A DNA stretch of 64,000 nucleotides from Curvibacter sp. (lineage in GTDB: Bacteria > Pseudomonadota > Gammaproteobacteria > Burkholderiales > Burkholderiaceae_C), in contig JAHRYV010000001.1 of the NCBI GenBank assembly GCA_020621965.1, positions 62,001 through 126,000 on the forward strand. Direction: 5' to 3'. Every line of letters starts with the position of its first letter. Within the stretch, counting starts at the first letter, position 1. Of this stretch, positions 46,111 to 54,066 are shown piece by piece. The translations under genes and the position numbers were made by a program. A model generated the notes under the pieces. That model had not been told where the DNA came from. It made no database searches and worked only from the letters and a program-made list of their open reading frames with translations.

Positions 46111-46950
46111 TCATTGACGCCGCTGGCGGATCGCCAGCGTGATGCCACCCAGAATCGCCAGCGAGGCCAGCAACAGGCGCAACGTCAGCGGTTCGCCCAA
46201 CCAGACGATGCCACCCACGGCCGCGATCACCGGCACGCTGAGCTGCAAGGTGGCCGCGCTGGTGGCTTTCAGGTGCGGCAGCGCCGCGTACCAGAGGGCG
46301 TAGCCGATGCCGGAAGTGATGGCACCGGAAGCGATGGCGTAAAGCGCGCCTGCCGTGTCCAGCTGCGCGCTGTGGATGAACAGCAGGCTCATGACGAGGG
46401 CCACCGGCACCGTGCGCAGGAAGTTGCCCGCCGTCACGCGCAGCGGGTCCCCCGCCCCCTTGCCGCGCAAGGAGTACACGGCCCAGGCCAGGCCGGCGCT
46501 GACCATCAGCAAGGCCGCGCCCAGCGGCGGCGCCGACAGCCCCGGCAGCAACAGGCCCACCAGCCCCGCAAGAGCCAGCCCCAGGCCGAGCCACTGCACG
46601 GGCGAGAAACGCTCACCCTTCACCAGCCCCCAACTGATCATGCCGGTCTGCACCGCGCCGAACAGCAGCAGTGCGCCGGTGCCGGTGGGCAGGCGGAGGT
46701 AGGCAAAGGAGAAGGCGGCGGCGTAGGCGAACAGCGCCAGCGCCGAAGGCCAGTTGCCGCGGCCGGAGGCGCCACGGCGCGTGAGCTGCTCCAGCAGCCA
46801 GAGCGTGAGCGCGCCCGCGATCAGGCGGACGGAGGTGAAGCTGATCGCGTCGATGGAGGTGTGCTGCAGGGCGGCGCGGCACAGCAGGGAGTTGCCGGCG
46901 AAGGCGATGAGGGCTAGGACTGTGTGACTCAGTTTGCGGGCAGTCTGCAT
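46111..46950 (-). CDS. DMT-superfamily (EamA) transporter
   Basis: The 279-residue protein has ten hydrophobic helices in two EamA domains, starting SHTVLALIAFAGNSLLCRAAL and ending LGEPLTLRLLLASLAILGGITLAI. It is a second, sequence-distinct EamA transporter in the window. Substrate unknown. It is the last gene before the lower-GC dGTPase segment. Confidence 0.88.
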   Translation of the reverse strand: MQTARKLSHTVLALIAFAGNSLLCRAALQHTSIDAISFTSVRLIAGALTLWLLEQLTRRGASGRGNWPSALALFAYAAAFSFAYLRLPTGTGALLLFGAVQTGMISWGLVKGERFSPVQWLGLGLALAGLVGLLLPGLSAPPLGAALLMVSAGLAWAVYSLRGKGAGDPLRVTAGNFLRTVPVALVMSLLFIHSAQLDTAGALYAIASGAITSGIGYALWYAALPHLKATSAATLQLSVPVIAAVGGIVWLGEPLTLRLLLASLAILGGITLAIRQRRQ

Positions 46951-47070
46951 TCAGAGTTTCTTGTGACTAACAGGTCACACGCCAGCACCCGTTGTCTAAT
47001 GAGCGGGGCACTGCGTGAAGTCTCGAATTCGTACGCAAGTGATGCCCCTGAATGCTACGCATGCCAACGG

Positions 47071-48438
47071 CTATATTGGCTTGAAAATCGTCGCCCCGGC
47101 TTCTCTCAGACGCCGATAGAACTCAACCGCATATCGATCAGTCATCCCGGCCACGAAGTCGCAGATCAGGCGTTTCTTGTCGTCTGTACTGAATAGCCTC
47201 TCATGTAGTCGCTGCAGATCATCAGGCAGTAGAAGATGACCTTCATCTGAATCTAGTGCATTAAAGATGGTCTTAACGACATCGTACCCGCGGTATTCAA
47301 CCACTTTCAGTCTAGGTGACATGATCGTCAGTAAGAAGTTCAGATGCTTCAAAGACTCGATCTTTATTCGGATATCTCGTGCGACCTCTATCCTTGTAAA
47401 GCGGAGTTCACTCGCCGTTGGAACCATCGCCGAAACGCCACGCATAAAGCCACCGACCAACTTCGATGAGAACTCCGAACGCATTTTTCCGTCTGTCGCG
47501 ATAAGTTTTGACTGCGTATACTTTTCCAGCGCATCGTCTGTAGTCCCATCTAAGACCAAAACGTCCGTCACGGCGTTGAAGACTTCTTGATCCGTTACGT
47601 CAGGAACCTCCTTCGTGACCTTCTCTACTAACTTCTCGAACAGTGCTTTGTCCGCGATTCGCGCCAATAGCTGCATTGGGTGCGTAAAGCCGCCCTTCAT
47701 CGCGTCTTCTAGGTCATATGTCGAATACGCGATATCGTCCGCGACATCCATAATCTGACATTCGATCGTCTTGAATTGGGTTCCCTTGCTGGGCTTCCCT
47801 ACATGCGCCTTGATGTCGGCGACTAGGTTTTTTTCGGAGATGTAATAGCCTTTTTCTAGCGATGAACCCTTCCTTCTCTTCATCGTTATCGCGTTGTCGT
47901 ATTTGAGAACGGCGGCCAGGCTGCGATAGGTCAGGTTCAGTCCAAGGCGCCGGTCAACACCAGACAATGAAATGCCGCAAATATCCTTGGCATCGTTGTC
48001 ATGCTTCAGGACTTTTTTCTCGACCCTTGAGAGAATGCGCAAGGTCTGCGCATTGCCCTCAAAGCCCCCAAACGCCTTCATGCAGTCATCGAGAGCGTGC
48101 TCACCGTTATGACCAAACGGCGGATGGCCTAAGTCGTGAGCTAGTCCGGCAAACTCAACCAAGTCCAAGTCGATAGGAGACTCTGCGAAGGCTTGGTTTG
48201 TGGTGTTGATTTGCTGCGCGATGCCTTTGGCAATCTGTGCGACTTCGAGAGAGTGCGTCAGCCGATTACGAAAAAAATCTGACTCGTAGCCTGGGAAGAG
48301 CTGGGTCTTACCTTGCAGTCGTCGAAATGAAGGGGAATGCAGGAGTCGGCCAAAATCTCGCCGGAAAGCGGACCGCCCGACATCTGAATCTTCTTCCTCA
48401 GACTGAACTCGCTCGTAATCACTTGCGATGTAAAGCAT
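47071..48438 (-). CDS. dgt: Deoxyguanosinetriphosphate triphosphohydrolase (dGTPase)
   Basis: The 455-residue HD-domain enzyme hydrolyses dGTP to deoxyguanosine and triphosphate. Residues seen are R40 in SFRRLQGKTQLF, H62 in THSLEVAQI, H101-D102 in HDLGHPPFGHNGEH and an Asp in DVADDIAYSTYDLED, the complete HD metal site plus the HD-associated C-terminal region. The ATG at 48438 follows GGGAGG; the track start 48465 lies inside a terminator hairpin. Base composition is visibly lower in GC, and codons such as AGA, CTA and TTT are common, unlike all neighbours. It looks horizontally acquired. Homologues include housekeeping and anti-phage dGTPases. Confidence 0.93.
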   Translation of the reverse strand: MLYIASDYERVQSEEEDSDVGRSAFRRDFGRLLHSPSFRRLQGKTQLFPGYESDFFRNRLTHSLEVAQIAKGIAQQINTTNQAFAESPIDLDLVEFAGLAHDLGHPPFGHNGEHALDDCMKAFGGFEGNAQTLRILSRVEKKVLKHDNDAKDICGISLSGVDRRLGLNLTYRSLAAVLKYDNAITMKRRKGSSLEKGYYISEKNLVADIKAHVGKPSKGTQFKTIECQIMDVADDIAYSTYDLEDAMKGGFTHPMQLLARIADKALFEKLVEKVTKEVPDVTDQEVFNAVTDVLVLDGTTDDALEKYTQSKLIATDGKMRSEFSSKLVGGFMRGVSAMVPTASELRFTRIEVARDIRIKIESLKHLNFLLTIMSPRLKVVEYRGYDVVKTIFNALDSDEGHLLLPDDLQRLHERLFSTDDKKRLICDFVAGMTDRYAVEFYRRLREAGATIFKPI

Positions 48439-48450
48439 CCCGCCTCCCTC

Positions 48451-48478
48451 AAAAGAAGAAGCCACCTCAAGGTGGCTT
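48451..48478 (-). terminator. Hairpin terminator between the 58-aa gene and dgt
   Basis: On the minus strand AAGCCACC-TTGA-GGTGGCTT is followed by CTTCTTTT. It would end transcription from the 58-aa ORF and separates it from the dgt ribosome binding site. Confidence 0.65.
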
Positions 48479-48486
48479 TCTTGTGT

Positions 48487-48663
48487 TTATTTTTTTTCAG
48501 GCGGTTTGGCCTGCGTCTGCGTCTGCGTCTTCTGCGTTTGAGGTTCCGCTCTGGCGGCACTGGCTTGGGCAGATTTTGCGGCCATCATCCGATTGAAAAA
48601 ACCTAGTTGGTCGTGAGCTGCGCGACGAGCTTCTGCAACGACCTGGAAATCAGCTGCTTTCAT
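48487..48663 (-). CDS. Hypothetical protein, 58 aa, upstream of dgt
   Basis: It is below the track cut-off. It reads MKAADFQVVAEARRAAHDQL at the start, a probable amphipathic helix, and ends in a Gln/Thr-rich tail from repeated ACGCAG hexamers (QTQKTQTQTQAKPPEKK). An AGGAG motif lies 8 bases before the ATG. It shares the lower-GC base composition of dgt and lies on the same strand 48 bases upstream, separated by a hairpin. Unknown family; a partner or regulator of dgt is speculative. Confidence 0.55.
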   Translation of the reverse strand: MKAADFQVVAEARRAAHDQLGFFNRMMAAKSAQASAARAEPQTQKTQTQTQAKPPEKK

Positions 48664-48850
48664 GTAGATCTCCTCCAGTGAACGAAACTCTGAAAATTAT
48701 TGTATTACCCAAATCAACCGTTGGTTTGGGATTTTGCAGAAATCCCCTCTAGCTGGAAGGCCCCAGAAGCTGAATTGGGCGTTGGGGCCATGAATTCTGG
48801 TGGCTGGGGGCGAAATCGACCGCCGTTGCACGGATTTCGGGTCCGTTGCT

Positions 48851-49135
48851 CTATTGAGACAACGGCCGATAGACCCACACCTGTGCACCCTCCAGCTTCG
48901 CCAGCGGCGTCGGCCCCACGGCTTTGAACGCCAGGCTCACCAGATACGCCTCGGGCTTAAGCCCCGTCCTCGTCTTCGCTATAGCGCGTGGCATGCTCTC
49001 GGGTCGCTGGAGCCGATCGACCAGTTCATGGCCAGACCATGCAACCCGCCAGATCTCGCCGCGCTCCACCTGCGCCCAGGAACAGCGGCGCGCACACAGC
49101 CAAGCCCGCGGCAAGCTCCATTCGGAGCCGCGCAC
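48851..49135 (-). CDS. Hypothetical protein, start uncertain
   Basis: The ORF has GTG at 49135 and encodes VRGSEWSLPRAWLCARRCSWAQVERG... ending GAQVWVYRPLSQ (94 aa). The frame stays open upstream (TLTD, TATRQPC, VLACAG) back into the end of parB with no good ATG. An ATG at about 49210 (MNPPARLSW) lies one frame away, so the gene may have lost one base near its 5' end, as in neighbouring parB. A short exported protein with a cysteine pair is possible. It follows parB on the same strand. Family unknown. Confidence 0.4.
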   Translation of the reverse strand: MRGSEWSLPRAWLCARRCSWAQVERGEIWRVAWSGHELVDRLQRPESMPRAIAKTRTGLKPEAYLVSLAFKAVGPTPLAKLEGAQVWVYRPLSQ

Positions 49136-49225
49136 GTCGGTCAGCGTACAGGGCTGGCGCGTGGCCGTGATGCCGGCGCAAGCCAGGACAGTCGGGCCGG
49201 CGGATTCATGCGGCCCGCCCTGCCC

Positions 49226-50163
49226 TCAATTGCCGCCCGTGCGGCGCAGCCGGTCGATCAGACCGTTGAGCTCGTCGAGCGAGCCGAACTGGATGCAGAG
49301 CTCGCCCATCTCTTCCACCCGGCCGTGGCGCTTGACGCGTTTTTTCACGCGCACTTCCACCTCGGCGGTGAGCAGATCGGACAGCTCTTCTTCCACACGC
49401 TTCAAGTCGCGCGACTTTTCCTTGCCGGGTTTTTGCGGCGTGAGCGAGAACTCGGCACCGAGTTTCTTGACCAGGTTCTCGGCCTCGCGCACCGACATCT
49501 TCTTGGCGGTGATCTGGTTGGCGGCGGTGATCTGGGTGGCGCGGTCCAGCGAGCAGCGCGCGCGCGTGGCCCATGTCGATGTCACGGCCATCAGCAGGGT
49601 CTGCACCGGCTCGCCAGATTCAGCAGACGTAGCAGGTTGGAGGCGGCGCTGCGCGAGCGGCCCACGGTTTGCGCGGCCTGTTCGTGCGTAAGGCCGAATT
49701 CACGGATCAGACGCTGCAGGCCCTGCGCCTCTTCCAGCGGATTCAGGTCTTCACGCTGGATGTTCTCGATGAGCGCCATGGCGGCGGCGGCCTCGTTGGG
49801 CACGTCGCGTACCAACACCGGCACGCTGTCCAGGCCGGCCAGTCTGGCGGCACGGAAACGGCGCTCACCGGCAATGATCTCGTGCTTGCCGGCGTTGGGG
49901 CCGTCGGTGAGCTTGCGCACCAGGATCGGTTGCATGATGCCCTGGGCCTTGATGGACTCGGCGAGTTCATACAAGGCGCCTTCGTCCATGCGGGTGCGCG
50001 GCTGGTACATGCCAGCCACCATCTCGTCGAGCTTGAGGCTGCCGGTGCCCTGGCTTTCACGGGCCTCGCTCATGGCGGCGGTTTCGGCACGGGTGTCGTC
50101 GACCTTGGGGCCCAGCAGGGCTTCGAGTCCGCGGCCGAGGCCCTTGGGTTTCTTGGTGACCAT
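49226..50163 (-). pseudogene. parB: Chromosome partitioning protein ParB, frameshifted, probably by sequence error
   Basis: ParB binds parS, loads as a CTP-dependent clamp and recruits SMC and ParA. The N-terminal half is intact: MVTKKPKGLGRGLEALLG, MYQPRTRM, the CTP-binding GERRFRAARLAG, and the start of the helix-turn-helix (LTHEQAAQTVGRSRSAASNLLRLLNLA). It then breaks near 49613. The C-terminal part (DRATQITAANQITAKKMSVREAENLVKKLG... in part) reads in a different frame. Restoring one base at 49613 (GG), one near 49585 (CC) and two near 49550 rebuilds EPVQTLLMAGDIDMGHARALLALDRATQ, the normal ParB sequence. Frames of the three pieces fit this exactly. Three small losses in an essential segregation gene point to sequence error. 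Confidence 0.88.
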
Positions 50164-50178
50164 ATCGCTGCTCTCTGT

Positions 50179-50754
50179 TTATGCGTGGGTAGTCTGTACT
50201 TGGCGCGCCGTCGGCGGCAGGGCCATCAGGCGCTGCAGCAGGGCGTGGCCCTGGGGCCAGTCGCCCAGGCCCGAGTCGGCGTTGAGGTGGCCGGCCGGGC
50301 CAGCGTCCACCAGCTCCGCGCCCCAGTCCTGCGCCAGGCCCGTGGCCAGGTCGTAGGGGCAGCGCGGATCGTTGCGACTGGCGACCAGGGTGCTGGGGAA
50401 AGGCAGGCGCTTGCGCTCGATCGGCCACCAGCTCGGCAGCACGGCACGGGTTTCATCGCGCGCCACGTCACCGGGCGCCACCAGCAGCGCGCCCTTGACG
50501 CGGTGCACGTTGCGCGAGTGCGCGGCCCAGGCCGCGACCAGGATGACACCCAGGCTGTGTGCCACCAGCACGGCCGGCTCGGGGCACAGCAGCACGGCTT
50601 CTTCCAGCTGCATCTGCCAGTCGCCGCGCAGGGGACGCTCCCAGTCGTGCTGCTGCACGCGCGTGTAGCCGTGCGCCATCTCCCAGCGGCTCTGCCAATG
50701 GGCCGGGCCGGAGTTGTGCCAGCCCGGCAGGATGAGGACGCTTGAGGGATGCAT
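50179..50754 (-). CDS. RBBP9/YdeN-family serine hydrolase between parA and parB
   Basis: The 191-residue alpha/beta hydrolase begins MHPSSVLILPGWHNSGPAHWQSRW, the RBBP9/YdeN signature. The nucleophile is in VLVAHSLGVILVA (Ser about 80), the acid in VASRNDPRCPYDLA (about 137) and the base in AGPAGHLNADSGLGDWP (about 165). The ATG 50754 was chosen because the family starts here; the track ORF reaches into parA. It lies 35 bases after parA and 15 bases before parB and is almost certainly cotranscribed. Substrate unknown. Confidence 0.85.
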   Translation of the reverse strand: MHPSSVLILPGWHNSGPAHWQSRWEMAHGYTRVQQHDWERPLRGDWQMQLEEAVLLCPEPAVLVAHSLGVILVAAWAAHSRNVHRVKGALLVAPGDVARDETRAVLPSWWPIERKRLPFPSTLVASRNDPRCPYDLATGLAQDWGAELVDAGPAGHLNADSGLGDWPQGHALLQRLMALPPTARQVQTTHA

Positions 50755-50789
50755 GCTATTGTTTTTGTAGCTTACGGCGAACCGATGGA

Positions 50790-51575
50790 TCACATCTTCT
50801 GGATGCGCTCCACCATTTCCTGCGCGAAGCTCACGAAGGACTGCGCGCCCTTGGAACCCGGGTCGAACACCACCCCGGGCACGCCATAGCTCGGCGCTTC
50901 GGCCAGGCGGACGTTGCGCGGGATGACGGCGTCGAATACCTTGTCGCCGAAGTGGGCCTTGAGCTGATCGCTCACCTGGGCCTGCAGGGTGATGCGCGGG
51001 TCGAACATGACACGCAGCAGGCCGATGATCTGGAGGTCGGGGTTCAGGTTGGCGTGCACCTGCTTGATGGTGTTGACCAGATCGGTCAGGCCTTCGAGCG
51101 CGAAGTACTCGCACTGCATAGGCACGATGACACCGTGCGCACTGCACAGGCCGTTGAGGGTGAGCATCGAAAGCGACGGCGGGCAGTCGATCAGCACGAA
51201 GTCGTATTCGCTGTCGACCTGGGCCAGGGCCTGCTTGAGGCGCTTTTCGCGCCGCTCCACGTCGACCAGTTCCACCTCGGCGCCCGCGAGTTCGCGGTTG
51301 GCACCCAGGATGTCGTAGCCGCAGCCGCCTTCGATGAGCTTTTCGCTTTTCACCCGCGCTTCGGCGATGGAGGCGGATTCCAGCAGCACGTCGTAGAGGC
51401 TGAGCTTGAGCTGCCGCTTGTCCACCCCCGAACCCATGGTGGCATTGCCCTGCGGGTCCAGGTCCACCATCAGCACCCGCTGCCCCACCTTGGCCAGGCC
51501 GGCGGCCAGGTTGACGGTGGTGGTGGTCTTGCCGACGCCGCCCTTCTGGTTGGCAATGCAGAAAATTTTCGCCAT
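50790..51575 (-). CDS. parA: Chromosome partitioning ATPase ParA (Soj)
   Basis: The 261-residue Walker-type ATPase starts MAKIFCIANQKGGVGKTTTTVNLAAGLA with the deviant Walker A KGGVGKTTT, Walker A' (MVDLDPQGNATMGSG) and Walker B region (FVLIDCPPSLSMLTLNGL). It lacks the DNA-binding extension of plasmid type Ia ParA, as expected of a chromosomal copy. ATP-bound dimers coat DNA and are released by ParB, moving the origin region. The track ORF to 52385 includes unrelated upstream DNA; the ATG 51575 is the family start. Confidence 0.95.
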   Translation of the reverse strand: MAKIFCIANQKGGVGKTTTTVNLAAGLAKVGQRVLMVDLDPQGNATMGSGVDKRQLKLSLYDVLLESASIAEARVKSEKLIEGGCGYDILGANRELAGAEVELVDVERREKRLKQALAQVDSEYDFVLIDCPPSLSMLTLNGLCSAHGVIVPMQCEYFALEGLTDLVNTIKQVHANLNPDLQIIGLLRVMFDPRITLQAQVSDQLKAHFGDKVFDAVIPRNVRLAEAPSYGVPGVVFDPGSKGAQSFVSFAQEMVERIQKM

Positions 51576-51610
51576 CGAGTCGTCCCTTATAGATATGTAG
51601 TCAGTCGAGA

Positions 51611-52225
51611 TCAGCGGGTGAAAGCAAGACGCAGGCCGAAGCCGATCAGGCAGAGGCCGGCAATTTTCTGCAGCACCCGTCCGACCAGGGGATTGGCGCG
51701 CAAGTGGCCGGCCAGGTGGTGCGTGAGCAAGGTCATGCCCAGCCCGTAGAGAAAAGTCAGGAACGCAATCGTCACGGCCATGAAGCCGAAAGTGAGCAAG
51801 CCCTGGTGCGTGGCCGGATCGACGAAGAGCGGAAAGAAGGCCAGGTAGAACATGATGGCCTTGGGGTTGAGCAGGGTGATGAGCATGGCCTGCTTCAGGT
51901 AATGGCCGGTCCTGATCTGGAGTACGGGTGCGGCACCGGGTTTGGCCAGCAACATCATGAGGCCCAGCCAAGCCAGGTAGGCGGCCCCGCCCCACTGCAG
52001 GGCGTTGAAGGCCGCTGGGTAGGCCAGCAGCAGCGCGGCCACGCCAGCGACCGCGGCCCACATCAAGACTTGGTCGCCCAGTATGACACCCAGGGTGGCG
52101 GCCAAGCCACCGCGCACCCCGCCCTTGCTGGTGGAGGTGATCAGCGCCAGATTGCCGGGGCCAGGAATCAGCAGAAAAATGATGACGGTGACGACGAAAG
52201 CGCCGTAGTCGGCTACGCCAAACAT
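51611..52225 (-). CDS. LysE/RhtB-family amino acid exporter
   Basis: The 204-residue membrane protein has six hydrophobic helices and the LysE signature near the start (FLLIPGPGNLALITSTSKGGVRGGLAATLG in part) plus LLNPKAIMFYLAFFPLFVDP. It exports amino acids such as lysine, threonine or homoserine derivatives. It lies 35 bases upstream of parA on the same strand. Its linkage to mnmG, rsmG and parAB is positional. Confidence 0.9.
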   Translation of the reverse strand: MFGVADYGAFVVTVIIFLLIPGPGNLALITSTSKGGVRGGLAATLGVILGDQVLMWAAVAGVAALLLAYPAAFNALQWGGAAYLAWLGLMMLLAKPGAAPVLQIRTGHYLKQAMLITLLNPKAIMFYLAFFPLFVDPATHQGLLTFGFMAVTIAFLTFLYGLGMTLLTHHLAGHLRANPLVGRVLQKIAGLCLIGFGLRLAFTR

Positions 52226-52326
52226 GGGGGATTGGGGTCTTGAGTGGGGCTTGGAGGAAGGGTTGAGTGTACGGCAGCTTTTCTGGCGTTCTGGGCGGCG
52301 GGACTGCTGGTTTGCCCGGGTTTGGG

Positions 52327-52342
52327 TGTTTCACGTGAAACA
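52327..52342. promoter_or_regulatory. parS site 1 (ParB-binding)
   Basis: TGTTTCACGTGAAACA, the exact universal bacterial parS palindrome, lies in the lysE-rsmG intergenic region upstream of lysE/parA. Confidence 0.95.
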
Positions 52343-52411
52343 AACCTCTTCGTTTTTCGCCTGGATCTTTCCCTGCGGGAGGCATTTGTTTCCCCCCACT
52401 CTCTCCCCCCG

Positions 52412-52441
52412 CCCTCTCTCGCCCCGCCGGGCGAGAGAGGG
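52412..52441. repeat. GC-rich palindrome, 13-bp perfect arms
   Basis: CCCTCTCTCGCCC (52412-52424) and its exact inverted copy (52429-52441) enclose a 4-base loop. It resembles the C/C' arms at 21717-21794 in being runs of C/T and G/A. It has no flanking U-tract. Confidence 0.7.
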
Positions 52442-52467
52442 GGCCTGGATTTGGTGGTTGGCGTCTT

Positions 52468-52755
52468 GGCTACGCTTCTATGAGGCGGGGCGTCGCCACT
52501 GCCTTTGGCCCGCCCGGATTCCTAGGTTGCGGTCGTAGTCAACGGCGCCGAAGTAGTTAGCCACTAACGAGGGTTGGCTTCGCCAACCCACCGTTTGCGA
52601 AACCGGAGATCCGGAAACCCGCCCCCTCTCTCTCGTCGCTGGCGCGCAGCTGCCAGCCGGTGCCGCACCGACCCAGCGCCATTAACTACGACCGCTTCCG
52701 GGAAATGTGGGGGTTCAAACCACGGCGGCGACCTCGCCCCGGTAGAAGCGTAGCC
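52468..52755. repeat. Long imperfect inverted repeat, about 80-bp arms
   Basis: Segment 52468-52550 and the reverse complement of 52674-52755 align over their whole length. Shared blocks are GGCTACGCTTCTA at one end and GCGGTCGTAGT near the other, with diverged bases between. The arms lie about 120 bases apart, with the 52571-52589 hairpin between. Origin unknown; it could be a decayed mobile or palindromic element. Confidence 0.65.
52571..52589. repeat. Short hairpin
   Basis: GGGTTGGC-TTC-GCCAACCC is a perfect 8-bp stem. No T-run follows on either strand, so a terminator is not certain. Confidence 0.6.
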
Positions 52756-52779
52756 GGTGCGCAATTCCAAAATCGGGCT

Positions 52780-52813
52780 CCCCCTTCCCGCCCCGGCGGG
52801 GGTGGGAAGGGGG
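52780..52813. repeat. GC-rich palindrome
   Basis: C/T-rich CCCCCTTCCCGCCCC pairs with the G/A-rich stretch at 52798-52813 with one bulge. It is the second such palindrome in this intergenic region. Confidence 0.6.
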
Positions 52814-52875
52814 TGAGGGGGGATAGGGGGGGGAAGAAGAAGCGCCGGCGCAGCCAGAAACTTCGAGGAAAGAAG

Positions 52876-53544
52876 CTAGGCCGAAGCAGAAAGCCTCATC
52901 CAAACAATGCAGCGCTCAGCCCCAAGCCCTGGAACAGAAAGCTGTTCCACGTGAAACACTTCAACCCCGGCCGGGAGCGCCGCCAGCTCCTCCGCCGGCC
53001 GCTTGCCCTTCATCGCCAGCCAGATCCCCGCCGGCGCCAGGGCCTCCCGGGACCAGTGGGTGAAGTCCCCCAGGGAGGCAAAAGCCCGGGAACAGACGAC
53101 GTCGTAGTGGTCATCCAGGTTCTCCACCCGCGCGTGCAGACCCTTGAGGTTGGGCAGCTTCAGGGTCAGGGCCGCCTGCTGAATGAAGGTGGCTTTCTTG
53201 GCCACCGTGTCCACGCAACTCACGGCCACCTCCGGGCAGCAGATGGCGATGACCACACCCGGCAGGCCGGCACCGGAACCGACGTCGAGCAACCGGAAGC
53301 CCAACCCGGCCGCCGGCTGGCGACCGGCCAGCTGTTGTTGTAGCGGCCGGATCACGGCCAGGCTGTCGAGCAGGTGGTGGGTCAGCATCTCGGCCGGATC
53401 GCGCACGGCCGTCAGGTTGTAGACCTTGGTCCATTTCTGGATCAGGGCCAGGTAGTCCAGCAGCTGGGTGAGCTGGTGCTCGGACAAGACCAGGCCGAGC
53501 TCGGCCACCCCGCTTTTCAGGGTCTCTTTCAATTCCAGGTTCAT
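52876..53544 (-). CDS. rsmG: 16S rRNA (guanine-N7)-methyltransferase RsmG
   Basis: The 222-residue SAM-dependent enzyme methylates G527 of 16S rRNA. Motifs are [31 protein letters not shown] (in part), SAM motif [18 protein letters not shown] and [12 protein letters not shown]. The start at 53544 overlaps the mnmG stop by four bases, the classic gidA-gidB coupling. The 3' part contains a one-mismatch parS at 52943. Alternative name gidB. Confidence 0.95.
   Translation of the reverse strand: MNLELKETLKSGVAELGLVLSEHQLTQLLDYLALIQKWTKVYNLTAVRDPAEMLTHHLLDSLAVIRPLQQQLAGRQPAAGLGFRLLDVGSGAGLPGVVIAICCPEVAVSCVDTVAKKATFIQQAALTLKLPNLKGLHARVENLDDHYDVVCSRAFASLGDFTHWSREALAPAGIWLAMKGKRPAEELAALPAGVEVFHVEQLSVPGLGAERCIVWMRLSASA
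52943..52958. promoter_or_regulatory. parS site 2, one mismatch, inside rsmG
   Basis: TGTTCCACGTGAAACA differs by one base from the consensus and lies within the 3' part of rsmG, encoding VFHVEQ. Confidence 0.85.
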
Positions 53545-53861
53545 GCGGCCTTGGCCTCTTCGGTCTTGGCGAAGCCGCGGAAGCCGCCCTTTTTCAGGTG
53601 GATCAGCAGCAGCGAAATGCTGGCCGGGGTGATGCCGGAGATGCGCGAAGCCTGGCCCAGGGTTTCCGGGCGGTGCTTCTGCAGCTTCTGCCGGGCTTCG
53701 ATGGACAGGGCCGTGACGGCCATGTAGTCCAGGTCGGCCGGGAGCTTGAGGCCTTCGTAGTAGGAGGCCCGTTCCACTTCGTCCTTCTGGCGGTCGATGT
53801 AGCCGGAATACTTGGCGGCGATCTCGATCTGCTCGACCACCGGGGCGGCCAGCTCGCCCAG

Positions 53862-53877
53862 TGTTTCACGTGAAACA
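53862..53877. promoter_or_regulatory. parS site 3, perfect, inside mnmG
   Basis: TGTTTCACGTGAAACA lies within mnmG, where it is read as part of [10 protein letters not shown]. Confidence 0.95.
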
Positions 53878-54050
53878 TCGGGGTTGCCGTACTTGCCGCC
53901 ATCCAGGGACATCAGGCCGGCGTAGCTCACATCGGGCCGGCGCAGCAGGTCGAACAAGTTGTACTCGCGCTCGATGCTGGTGCCCAGCACCCGCTCGGCT
54001 TCGGCCGCGGCCAGGATGCTCGGGTTGACCCAGGTGGCTTTGAGGCGTTC

Positions 54051-54066
54051 GGTTTCACGTGAAACA
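54051..54066. promoter_or_regulatory. parS site 4, one mismatch, inside mnmG
   Basis: GGTTTCACGTGAAACA differs at the first base only. In mnmG it is read as AVSRETERL, the same VSRET peptide as site 3. Confidence 0.85.

Larger units (their letters stand above)
52226..52875. other. Gene-free 650-base intergenic region between lysE and rsmG with parS and palindromes
   Basis: No convincing gene is seen. The track ORFs here (52224, 52244, 52564, 52660, 52715) have low-complexity or unrelated translations. The region holds one perfect parS, two GC-rich palindromes (52412-52441, 52780-52813), a 19-base hairpin (52571-52589) and a long imperfect inverted repeat (52468-52550 with 52674-52755). Confidence 0.6.

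Noticed and set aside
46951-47070. tRNA or attachment site at the edge of the lower-GC segment
   Set aside because: I looked for a cloverleaf and for direct repeats at both borders of the dgt segment and saw neither, so no integration site is claimed.
48258-48560. 100-aa Arg-rich ORF overlapping dgt start
   Set aside because: It is an alternative frame across dgt and the 58-aa gene; the poly-Arg comes from the repeated hexamers of the latter.
52564-52770. 68-aa ORF in the lysE-rsmG gap
   Set aside because: No RBS, coding-like pattern absent, and it spans palindromes and half of an inverted repeat.
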